Part shown: piece by piece, positions 1 through 6,355 of the stretch
Layout: every line of letters starts with the position of its first letter
Numbering within the stretch: the stretch's first letter is position 1
NCBI GenBank assembly: GCA_026392575.1
Contig: JAPLBU010000135.1
Location: forward strand, 1-6,427
Reading direction: 5' to 3'
Length of the DNA stretch: 6,427 bases
Source of the DNA: Actinomycetota bacterium
Lineage (GTDB): Bacteria > Actinomycetota > Actinomycetes > S36-B12
Notes under the pieces: generated by a model
The model's database searches: none
What the model was told of the DNA's origin: nothing
What the model saw: only the letters and a program-made list of their open reading frames with translations
Made by a program: the position numbers and the translations under genes

Positions 1-1
1 T

Positions 2-844
2 GACGACGCGGCAGTTGCGGCGCTGGGGGAGTTCGGCGCCACGGCGGTGCTCGTCGGTGACATCACGTCCGTGCAGGACCACCCCGTCGCGCCGGTGGCC
101 GACGTGCTGGCTGCGGCGGTTGCCGAGACGAGCCCGTCAGCTGTTTTGGTGGCGTCCACAGCAGACGGCAAGGAAGCGGCTGCTCGGCTCGCGCTCAAGA
201 TCGGCAGCGGCATCATCACCGATGCGGTCGATGTGCAGCTGGACGGCACCACGCTGGTCGCGACGCAGTCGGTGTTCGGAGGTTCCACCGTGGTGCATTC
301 CACCGTCACGACGGGCACCCCGATCATCACCGTCCGCGGCAACTCGGTGCCAGCGGAGGCCGCACCGGCCGCGTGTGCACGACGCGACCTCGCAGTGACG
401 CTGTCCCCGTCATCAACTCTCGCGCGCATCACGGGCAGCACGTCTGCGACCAAGGGTGGTCGTCCCGACCTCACCGAAGCACAGATCGTGGTCTCCGGCG
501 GACGCGGCGTGGGCTCGACTGAGGGCTTCGCCGTGATCGAGGCGCTCGCCGACTCGCTCGGTGCGGCCGTGGGTGCGTCGCGTGCGGCGACCGATGCCGG
601 CTGGTACCCCCATCAGTTCCAGGTCGGGCAGACCGGCAAGACCGTCTCTCCCCAGCTCTACATCGCCAACGGCATCTCCGGCGCGATCCAGCACCGGGCC
701 GGCATGCAGACCTCCAAGACGATCGTCGTGGTCAACAAGGACGCCGAGGCGCCGATCTTCGAGCTCGCCGACTACGGCGTCGTCGGAGACCTGTTCACCG
801 TCGTGCCCCAACTCACCAACGAGATCGCGAAACGGGCAGACTGA
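2..844 (+). CDS. etfA: Electron transfer flavoprotein alpha subunit, 5' end cut by window edge
   Basis: EtfA pairs with EtfB to form the soluble FAD-containing heterodimer that takes electrons from acyl-CoA dehydrogenases and passes them on to the quinone pool. The reading frame is open from base 2, so the gene starts outside the window; 280 residues are present against roughly 315-320 for the family, so about 35-40 N-terminal residues are missing. The C-terminal FAD-binding domain is textbook: SGGRGVGS (494-517), GQTGKTVSP (626-652), GISGAIQH (671-694) and NKDAEAPIF (734-760), followed by the usual ADYGVVGDL tail. The GTG at 47 is internal, because coding similarity continues upstream of it. 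The stop lies 25 bases before the mutase start, which suggests co-transcription. Identity is very secure. That it serves the acyl-CoA dehydrogenase encoded at 3847-5052 is inference from linkage; it may serve other dehydrogenases too. etfB is probably upstream but is not seen. Confidence 0.95.
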   Translation, partial: DDAAVAALGEFGATAVLVGDITSVQDHPVAPVADVLAAAVAETSPSAVLVASTADGKEAAARLALKIGSGIITDAVDVQLDGTTLVATQSVFGGSTVVHSTVTTGTPIITVRGNSVPAEAAPAACARRDLAVTLSPSSTLARITGSTSATKGGRPDLTEAQIVVSGGRGVGSTEGFAVIEALADSLGAAVGASRAATDAGWYPHQFQVGQTGKTVSPQLYIANGISGAIQHRAGMQTSKTIVVVNKDAEAPIFELADYGVVGDLFTVVPQLTNEIAKRAD

Positions 845-854
845 TCCCGGATAC

Positions 855-861
855 GAGGGAG
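855..861 (+). promoter_or_regulatory. Ribosome binding site deciding the mutase start
   Basis: GAGGGAG lies 8 bases before the ATG at 870, in the 25-base gap after etfA. The mutase frame stays open upstream to at least 561, inside etfA, but that stretch is arginine- and serine-rich and does not resemble the family. This site and the onset of conserved sequence (PWVMRTYAGHS) fix the start at 870. Confidence 0.8.
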
Positions 862-869
862 CAGGGGCC

Positions 870-2849
870 ATGAGTCGCAGCAAGCCGTGGGTGATGCGGA
901 CGTACGCCGGTCACTCGTCTGCGCGCGAGTCCAATGAGCTCTACCGGCTGAACCTCGCGAAGGGGCAGACCGGGCTCTCGATCGCCTTTGATCTGCCGAC
1001 GCAGACCGGCTACGACCCCGACTCGCCTCTGGCGCGCGGCGAAGTAGGCAAGGTGGGCGTCCCAGTCGTCGATCTGGGGGACATGCGGGCATTGCTTGAG
1101 GGCATCCCGCTCGACCGGATGAACACGTCGATGACGATCAACGCCACCGCGATGTGGCTGCTTGCCCTCTATGTGACCGTGGCAGACGAGCAGGGCGCGC
1201 CGCGTCAGGAGCTCTCGGGCACCACGCAGAACGACATCATCAAGGAGTACCTCTCCCGCGGTACGTATGTCTTCCCGCCGGCGCCGTCCATGAGGCTGAT
1301 CACCGACATGATCGCGTGGAGTGTCACCAACACTCCCAAGTGGAACCCGACGAACATCTGCTCGTACCACCTCCAGGAGGCCGGGGCCACGCCCGTCCAG
1401 GAGATCGCGTTCGCGCTGTCGACGGCCGTTGCCGTGCTCGATGCCGTTCGTGATTCAGGACAGGTGCCACCCGAGGGCCTCGCGGAGGTGGTCGGCCGGA
1501 TCTCGTTCTTCGTCAACGCGGGAGTCCGCTTTGTCGAGGAGATGTGCAAGATGCGGGCCTTCGTCCAGCTGTGGGACGACATCACCCGTGATCGCTACGG
1601 GGTAACCGATGAGAAGGCGCGACGCTTCCGGTACGGCGTGCAGGTCAACTCGCTCGGCCTCACCGAGGCGCAGCCGGAGAACAACATCCAGCGCATCGTC
1701 CTGGAGATGCTGGGCGTCACACTGTCGAAGAACGCGCGTGCGCGCGCTGTGCAGCTGCCGGCATGGAACGAGGCCCTGGGCCTGCCGCGCCCATGGGACC
1801 AGCAGTGGAGCCTGCGGATGCAGCAGGTCCTCGCGCTGGAAACCGACCTGCTGGAGTACGAGGACATCTTCGACGGTTCCCACGTGGTCGAGGCCAAGGT
1901 CGCGGAGCTCGTCTCGGCCGCTCGCGAGGAGATGGCTCGGATCGAGGACATGGGCGGCGCTGTCGCCGCTGTCGAAAGCGGCTATCTCAAGAGCGCACTC
2001 GTGTCCTCGCATGCCGAACGCCGGCGCCGCGTGGAGTCTGGCGACGAGGTCATCGTCGGCGTGAACGAGTACACGACGACGGAGCCCAGCCCGCTGACGG
2101 AGAACCTCGACGGAGCGATCCTGCGCGTGGATCCTGCGGTGGAGGAACGGGCGATCCTGGCTCTCGACGAGTGGCGTGCCGAGCGTGATCCCCTCGCGGT
2201 CGATGCTGCGCTCACGCGGCTGGTCGCAGATGCGCAGTCGGATGTGAATCTGATGGATGCATCCCTTGAGTGCGCCCGTGCGGGCGTGACGACGGGTGAG
2301 TGGACCGGTGCCCTGCGGGGTGTCTTCGGCGAGTTCCGGGCACCGACCGGTGTCTCCGGTGCGGTCGGCTCCGGAGCGCGGACGGGCTTCGCCGAACTCC
2401 GCACAGCGGTTGCCGCCACGGGTGACGAACTCGGCCATCGACTCCGCATCCTCGTGGCGAAGCCGGGTCTCGACGGTCACTCGAATGGGGCGGAGCAAGT
2501 GTCCGTTGCCGCGCGCGATGCCGGATTCGAGGTGGTCTACCAGGGCATCCGGCTGACACCCGAGGAGATCGTGGCGGCCGCGGTCCAGGAGGACGTCGAT
2601 TGCATCGGACTCTCGATCCTGTCCGGGTCGCACCTGCAGGTCGTGCCGCAGGTGCTCGATGGCCTGCGGGCTGCGGGACTCGACGATGTCCCGGTCATCC
2701 TCGGTGGGATCATTCCCGAGCAGGATGCCCGGTGGCTGACCGAAGCCGGCATCTCCGCGGTCTTCACCCCGAAGGACTACGACCTGGCCACCGTCATGGC
2801 CCGCGTACTTGATGTCATCAGGGAGAGCAGGAACCTCCCGCCAGTGTGA
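870..2849 (+). CDS. ecm: Ethylmalonyl-CoA mutase (coenzyme B12-dependent acyl-CoA mutase, MeaA type)
   Basis: Likely rearranges (2R)-ethylmalonyl-CoA to (2S)-methylsuccinyl-CoA by radical chemistry with adenosylcobalamin, in the cytoplasmic ethylmalonyl-CoA pathway. The 659-residue product has the catalytic TIM-barrel domain at about 1-510 and a C-terminal B12-binding domain at about 525-655 in one chain, as usual for Ecm/MeaA. The B12 domain has the base-off signature: D535-x-H537-x-x-G540 with H537 the cobalt ligand, S582-x-L584, and G612-G613. The catalytic domain keeps the Tyr-His pair Y166-H167 (SYHLQEAG). The loop reads TQTGYD (44-49), where methylmalonyl-CoA mutases have THRGYD, so a carboxylate-binding arginine of those enzymes is replaced; this and PWVMRTYAGHS near the N terminus favour Ecm. 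Its neighbours encode the next pathway steps. Methylmalonyl-CoA mutase or another isomerase of the family is the main alternative, judged unlikely. Confidence 0.93.
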   Translation: MSRSKPWVMRTYAGHSSARESNELYRLNLAKGQTGLSIAFDLPTQTGYDPDSPLARGEVGKVGVPVVDLGDMRALLEGIPLDRMNTSMTINATAMWLLALYVTVADEQGAPRQELSGTTQNDIIKEYLSRGTYVFPPAPSMRLITDMIAWSVTNTPKWNPTNICSYHLQEAGATPVQEIAFALSTAVAVLDAVRDSGQVPPEGLAEVVGRISFFVNAGVRFVEEMCKMRAFVQLWDDITRDRYGVTDEKARRFRYGVQVNSLGLTEAQPENNIQRIVLEMLGVTLSKNARARAVQLPAWNEALGLPRPWDQQWSLRMQQVLALETDLLEYEDIFDGSHVVEAKVAELVSAAREEMARIEDMGGAVAAVESGYLKSALVSSHAERRRRVESGDEVIVGVNEYTTTEPSPLTENLDGAILRVDPAVEERAILALDEWRAERDPLAVDAALTRLVADAQSDVNLMDASLECARAGVTTGEWTGALRGVFGEFRAPTGVSGAVGSGARTGFAELRTAVAATGDELGHRLRILVAKPGLDGHSNGAEQVSVAARDAGFEVVYQGIRLTPEEIVAAAVQEDVDCIGLSILSGSHLQVVPQVLDGLRAAGLDDVPVILGGIIPEQDARWLTEAGISAVFTPKDYDLATVMARVLDVIRESRNLPPV

Positions 2850-2874
2850 GACTTTGCCACGCCCGTCCACGAAC

Positions 2875-2879
2875 AGGAG
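2875..2879 (+). promoter_or_regulatory. Ribosome binding site of the CoA lyase gene
   Basis: AGGAG with a 6-base spacer to the ATG at 2886. A second ATG at 2882 sits only 2 bases beyond the site and opens a different frame that runs to 3103 without family resemblance, so the spacing helps pick 2886. The rest of the 36-base gap between the two genes shows no terminator-like stem. Confidence 0.8.
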
Positions 2880-2885
2880 TCATGC

Positions 2886-3845
2886 ATGTCACAGCAGTTG
2901 CGCGCACGCCGGTCCAACCTGGCGGTGCCGGGATCCAGTCCGAAGATGCTGGAGAAGGCCAAGGGCCTTCCTGCCGACCAGGTATTCATGGATATCGAGG
3001 ATGCCGTGGCACCGTTGGCGAAGCCCGATGCCCGCAAGAATATCGTCGCGGCGCTGAACGAGGGTGGCTACGAGGGCAAGACCCGCGTCGTCCGCGTCAA
3101 TGACTGGACGACGCAGTGGACTTACGCGGATGTCATCGAGGTCGTCGAGGGCGCGGGCGCGAACCTCGACTGCATCATGCTGCCGAAGGTTCAGACCGCC
3201 GACCAGATCGTCGCCCTCGACCTCCTGCTCACGCAGTTGGAGAAGTCGAACGGTCTCGAGGTCGGTCGGATCGGCATCGAGGCACAGATCGAGAACGCCA
3301 AGGGCCTCATCAACATCGATGCGATCGCTCAGGCATCCCCGCGCGTCGAGACGCTGATCTTCGGGCCGGCCGACTTCATGGCGAGCATCAACATGAAGTC
3401 CCTCGTGGTGGGGGAGCAGCCACCGGGGTACGACGTCGGCGACGCGTACCACTACATCCTCATGCGCATCCTGATGGCGGCCCGCGCCTACGACAAGCAG
3501 GCGATCGACGGCCCGTACCTGGCGATCAAGGACCTTGAGGGCTACCGTCGCGTGGCCGGTCGCAGTGCGGCGCTGGGCTTCGACGGCAAGTGGGTGCTGC
3601 ATCCCGATCAGGTTGCAGCCGCCAATGAGGTGTTCTCGCCTCGCCAGGACGACTACGACCACTCCGAGATGATCCTCGATGCCTACGACTACTTCACGTC
3701 GGCCGCGGGCGGCGCCAAGGGTGCCGTCATGCTCGGTGACGAGATGATCGACGAGGCCTCCCGGAAGATGGCCCTCGTCGTCTCTGCCAAGGGTCGCGCG
3801 GCAGGCATGACCCGCACCACGACCTTCACCGCACCGGAGGCGTGA
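2886..3845 (+). CDS. mcl1: CitE-like CoA lyase, probable L-malyl-CoA/beta-methylmalyl-CoA lyase
   Basis: Predicted Mg-dependent lyase that reversibly cleaves beta-methylmalyl-CoA to glyoxylate and propionyl-CoA, and malyl-CoA to glyoxylate and acetyl-CoA. The 319-residue product is the usual length for Mcl1 and forms a single HpcH/HpaI/CitE-type TIM barrel. Visible family motifs are FMDIEDAV (34-41), RVN (70-72, CoA/active-site arginine R70), GIEAQIENAKG with the catalytic/metal-binding glutamate expected at E132 or E136, FGPADF with metal-binding D163, and a late GKWVLHPDQ segment, the region that supplies active-site residues to the neighbouring subunit in this family. It lies 36 bases after the mutase gene and 1 base before the dehydrogenase gene, which is the main reason to prefer Mcl1 over a citrate lyase beta subunit or citramalyl-CoA lyase. 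No citrate lyase alpha or gamma partner is present. Exact substrate preference between malyl-CoA and beta-methylmalyl-CoA cannot be read from the sequence. Confidence 0.86.
   Translation: MSQQLRARRSNLAVPGSSPKMLEKAKGLPADQVFMDIEDAVAPLAKPDARKNIVAALNEGGYEGKTRVVRVNDWTTQWTYADVIEVVEGAGANLDCIMLPKVQTADQIVALDLLLTQLEKSNGLEVGRIGIEAQIENAKGLINIDAIAQASPRVETLIFGPADFMASINMKSLVVGEQPPGYDVGDAYHYILMRILMAARAYDKQAIDGPYLAIKDLEGYRRVAGRSAALGFDGKWVLHPDQVAAANEVFSPRQDDYDHSEMILDAYDYFTSAAGGAKGAVMLGDEMIDEASRKMALVVSAKGRAAGMTRTTTFTAPEA
3836..3840 (+). promoter_or_regulatory. Ribosome binding site of the dehydrogenase gene, inside the end of mcl1
   Basis: GGAGG with a 6-base spacer to the ATG at 3847. It overlaps the last codons of the lyase gene, whose stop (3843-3845) is separated from the next start by one base, an arrangement that favours translational coupling. 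Confidence 0.8.
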
Positions 3846-3846
3846 G

Positions 3847-5052
3847 ATGGCACGTCTCGCCCAGACTGAGGGACTGACCGACGACCAGCGCGACATCCTC
3901 GCGGCGGTCAAGGAGTTCGTCGACAACGAAATCATCCCTGTTGCGAATGAGCTCGAGCATGCCGACGAGTACCCGCAGGCGATCGTCGATCAACTGAAGG
4001 AGATGGGCGTCTTCGGGCTGATGATCCCGGAGGAGTACGGCGGCCTCGGCGAGTCACTGCTGACCTACGCGCTCGTCGTCGAGGAGATCGCCCGCGGCTG
4101 GATGCCGGTCAGCGGTGTTATCAACACGCACTTCATCGTCGCGTACATGCTGATGCAGCACGGCACGCAGGCGCAGAAGGACTACTACCTGCCGCGCATG
4201 GCGACGGGTGAGGTGCGGGGCGCCTTCAGCATGTCGGAGCCGGGCTGCGGTTCGGATGTGGCGGCGATCACGAGCAAGGCCGTGCGCGATGGTGACGGCT
4301 GGGTGATGAACGGCGCGAAGATGTGGCTGACCAACGGTGGCTCGTCGACGCTGGTCGCTGTCCTCGTGCTCACGCCTGGTGAGGCGCCCGAGGGCGCCAG
4401 CGTCTACAAGAAGATGTCGACCTTCCTGGTGGAGAAGACACCGGGCTTCGGTGAGGTCCGCCCCGGCCTGACCATCCCCGGCAAGATCGAGAAGATGGGC
4501 TACAAGGGCGTCGATACGACCGAACTGGTCATGGACAACCTGCAGCTGAGCAACGACGACCTCCTCGGCGGCGAGCCGGGCAAGGGTTTCTACCAGATGA
4601 TGGACGGCGTCGAGGTTGGTCGCGTCAATGTCGCTGCCCGTGCGTGCGGTCTGGCGATCCGCGCGTTCGAGCTCGGCGTGGAGTACGCCCAGCAGCGCGT
4701 CACGTTCGGCAAGATCATCGCCGAGCATCAGGCCGTCGCCTTCCGACTCGCCGACATGGCGGTCAAGGTCGAGGCGGCACACCAGATGATGGTGATGGCG
4801 GCGCGCAAGAAGGACTCCGGCGAGCGCAACGACATGGAAGCCGGCATGGCGAAGTACCTGGCGAGCGAGTACTGCAAGGAGGTCGTGGAGGACTCGTTCC
4901 GGATCCACGGCGGCTACGGATACTCCAAGGAGTACGAGATCGAGCGCCTCTACCGCGAGGCACCCATGCTGCTCATCGGCGAGGGCACCGCTGACATCCA
5001 GCGGATGATCATCGCCCGCCGGCTGCTCGAGGACTACAAGACCCGCTCGTGA
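3847..5052 (+). CDS. mcd: Acyl-CoA dehydrogenase, probable (2S)-methylsuccinyl-CoA dehydrogenase
   Basis: FAD-dependent acyl-CoA dehydrogenase that by context oxidises (2S)-methylsuccinyl-CoA to mesaconyl-CoA and hands electrons to ETF. The 401-residue chain has the standard three-part fold: an alpha-helical N-terminal domain, a middle beta domain with the flavin/substrate signature AFSMSEPGCGSD (126-137), and a C-terminal helical domain with QRVTFGK, IHGGYGYSKE (HGGYG at 354-358) and GEGTADIQRMIIARRLL. E379 in that last motif aligns with the catalytic base of medium- and short-chain enzymes. Proteobacterial Mcd proteins, as I recall them, carry a long extra N-terminal region (about 550 residues in total); this one is ordinary length, so the assignment rests on its place after ecm and mcl1 and near etfA. 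A branched- or short-chain acyl-CoA dehydrogenase is the alternative. The stop overlaps the next start by 4 bases. Family certain, substrate inferred. Confidence 0.8.
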   Translation: MARLAQTEGLTDDQRDILAAVKEFVDNEIIPVANELEHADEYPQAIVDQLKEMGVFGLMIPEEYGGLGESLLTYALVVEEIARGWMPVSGVINTHFIVAYMLMQHGTQAQKDYYLPRMATGEVRGAFSMSEPGCGSDVAAITSKAVRDGDGWVMNGAKMWLTNGGSSTLVAVLVLTPGEAPEGASVYKKMSTFLVEKTPGFGEVRPGLTIPGKIEKMGYKGVDTTELVMDNLQLSNDDLLGGEPGKGFYQMMDGVEVGRVNVAARACGLAIRAFELGVEYAQQRVTFGKIIAEHQAVAFRLADMAVKVEAAHQMMVMAARKKDSGERNDMEAGMAKYLASEYCKEVVEDSFRIHGGYGYSKEYEIERLYREAPMLLIGEGTADIQRMIIARRLLEDYKTRS

Positions 5053-6053
5053 GCCTCGACCGCGTGATCCCGTGTGCAGGTGCCGTCGTGTTCGACGCTG
5101 CGGGCCGTCTGCTTCTTGTGCGCCGTGCGAACCCTCCGGCCCAGGGGAGGTGGTCCATCCCCGGTGGTCGCGTTGAGGCGGGGGAGAGTCACGAGCAGGC
5201 CGTCGTTCGCGAGCTTCGCGAGGAGACGGGACTGGCCGGGACGGTGGTGCGCGAGGTGGGCACGATCGAGCGCGAAGCACCGGGCGGGGGCACCTACGTC
5301 ATCCGTGACTTCGTGCTCCACGTGGACGACGCCGATGCCTTGGCTGCCGGCGACGATGCCAGCGAGGCGGCATGGTTCGACCCTGCGGAACTCTCATCGG
5401 TCGACACCAGCGACGGTCTTGTCGAGACACTGACGGAGTGGGGCTTGCTGGAGTCGGCCATGCCCGTCATCGACCTGACTCTTCTGGCCAGCGGTGACGC
5501 GGGCGAGATCGCGCGTCTGCGTTCGGCACTGCATGACTCGGGTTTCCTGTACGTGACGGGCCACGGCATCCCGGCGGAGAAGGTCGAGGGGATCTTCGCG
5601 ATCGCGCGAGCGTTCTTCGGCCTGCCGCTGGATGAGCGGCTGGAGTTGGAGAACATCAACTCGCCGCAGTTCCGCGGCTACACCCATCTCGGCAACGAGT
5701 ACACGAAGGGCGTGGCCGACCAGCGCGACCAGCTCGACGTCGGTCCCGAGCGCGAGGCCCTCGTCCTCACCGACAGCGACCCGCGGTACCTGCGAATGGT
5801 CGGCCCGAATCAATGGCCTGCCTCGCTGCCTGAACTGCGCATTGCCGTGCTTGACTGGTTCGAGGAAGCGCGCCGGGTCAGCCTGCAGATCCTGCGCGGC
5901 GTGGCGATGGCGCTTGGGCAGCCGGCCGACTTCTTCGACCCGTGGTTCGACGCCGACACTCATGACCACCTGAAGATCATTCGCTACCCCGGCTCGGCCG
6001 TCCGCAGCGGCGACCAAGGTGTCGGTGCCCACAACCCGGCACCTTCGTCGTGA
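5049..6053 (+). CDS. NUDIX hydrolase domain fused in frame to truncated 2OG-Fe(II) oxygenase
   Basis: The GTG start overlaps the previous stop (GTGA, 5049-5052), implying translational coupling; GAGGA at 5029-5033 is a distant, weak Shine-Dalgarno, and GTG 5064 is a possible alternative. Residues 1-137 are a complete NUDIX domain with a perfect box at G40-L62 (G40, E46, R54-E55, E58-E59, G61), so hydrolysis of a nucleoside-diphosphate-linked compound is expected. P78, 16 residues after the box, weakly suggests an ADP-ribose-type substrate. From M138 (base 5460, MPVIDL) the chain becomes an isopenicillin N synthase-like oxygenase: DIOX_N-type region (GFLYVTGHGIP, RGYTHLGNEYTKG), then LKIIRYPGS and GVGAH328, the first iron-binding histidine. 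After H328 the family sequence stops, six unrelated residues follow, and the frame ends. The oxygenase part should be inactive, because the metal aspartate, second histidine and 2OG arginine are absent from this frame. The NUDIX part looks intact. Confidence 0.8.
   Translation: MSLDRVIPCAGAVVFDAAGRLLLVRRANPPAQGRWSIPGGRVEAGESHEQAVVRELREETGLAGTVVREVGTIEREAPGGGTYVIRDFVLHVDDADALAAGDDASEAAWFDPAELSSVDTSDGLVETLTEWGLLESAMPVIDLTLLASGDAGEIARLRSALHDSGFLYVTGHGIPAEKVEGIFAIARAFFGLPLDERLELENINSPQFRGYTHLGNEYTKGVADQRDQLDVGPEREALVLTDSDPRYLRMVGPNQWPASLPELRIAVLDWFEEARRVSLQILRGVAMALGQPADFFDPWFDADTHDHLKIIRYPGSAVRSGDQGVGAHNPAPSS
5450..5462 (+). promoter_or_regulatory. Possible internal ribosome binding site and start for the oxygenase
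   Basis: GGAG (5450-5453) lies 6 bases before an in-frame ATG (5460-5462) exactly where the oxygenase homology begins with MPVIDL. This is the layout expected if NUDIX and oxygenase were, or still are, separate adjacent genes and the NUDIX stop codon was lost. There is no stop between the two domains in this sequence, so a fused product is also possible. Confidence 0.45.
6030..6040 (+). other. Junction of an apparent internal deletion with frameshift
   Basis: Left of the junction the oxygenase reads GVGAH (CAC at 6030-6032) in the frame of 5049. Right of it, from CCC at 6035, the family sequence resumes in another frame as PGTFVVNIGEML. In this family about 30 residues (HxD motif, the following beta strands, and the LQV...W turn) normally lie between these points, so roughly 90-100 bases appear to be lost, in a number not divisible by three. 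The size is estimated from remembered family spacing, not from an alignment. Confidence 0.75.
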
Positions 6054-6343
6054 ACATCGGCGAGATGCTCGAGATCGTCTCCGGTGGCTACATGCGCGCC
6101 ACCGTGCATCGCGTCATCAGCCCGGACACCACCGTCGACCGGATCTCGATCCCGTTCTTCCCCGCTCCGCGACTCGATGCCGTGGTTCCTCGTATTGACC
6201 TGCCTGCCGAACTGGCGGCGCAGGCCCGCGGTGTTGAGAACGACCCGGACAACCCGATGCTGCCAACCTACGGTGAGAACACCCTCAAGGGCTGGCTGCG
6301 GGCTCACCCGAAGGTCGCCGAGAAGTACTGGTCGGACGTTTAG
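6035..6343 (+). pseudogene. C-terminal fragment of the 2OG-Fe(II) oxygenase, out of frame
   Basis: The 102 residues up to the TAG at 6341-6343 form the end of the same isopenicillin N synthase-like oxygenase whose N-terminal part lies at 5460-6032. They hold the distal iron-binding histidine in ATVHRV (6107-6109), the 2-oxoglutarate-binding R-x-S (RIS, 6140-6148) followed by IPFF, and the conserved tail (TYGENTLKGWLRAHP). The piece has no credible start of its own: GTG at 6050 opens it but has no Shine-Dalgarno and would make only 97 residues without a complete metal site. Together the two pieces show that a full-length oxygenase existed and was broken. Either the gene is a recent pseudogene, since both halves are otherwise well preserved, or the sequence or assembly has dropped about 100 bases here and the true gene runs intact to 6343. 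Confidence 0.8.
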
Positions 6344-6355
6344 GGGACAAACGCT

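Noticed and set aside
561..869. In-frame upstream extension of the mutase into etfA
   Set aside because: The added residues are low-complexity Arg/Ser/Pro, overlap the conserved C-terminal domain of EtfA, and a good ribosome binding site precedes ATG 870.
1455..2870. Minus-strand open frame of 471 codons opposite the mutase
   Set aside because: No family motif, composition typical of an antisense shadow, and the + strand is unmistakably the mutase.
2882..3103. ATG at 2882 opening another frame over the start of mcl1
   Set aside because: Only 2 bases from the AGGAG and no resemblance to any family; the mcl1 frame from 2886 has all the motifs.
3847..5052. Reading the dehydrogenase as glutaryl-CoA or isovaleryl-CoA dehydrogenase
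   Set aside because: The fold and catalytic GEGT region fit many members, but the context after ecm and mcl1 points to methylsuccinyl-CoA; kept only as an alternative.
4054..5280. Long minus-strand open frame (408 codons) opposite the acyl-CoA dehydrogenase
   Set aside because: It is rich in Arg, His, Leu and Ala with no recognisable domain and lies opposite a clear gene; in GC-rich DNA such antisense frames arise from third-position bias.
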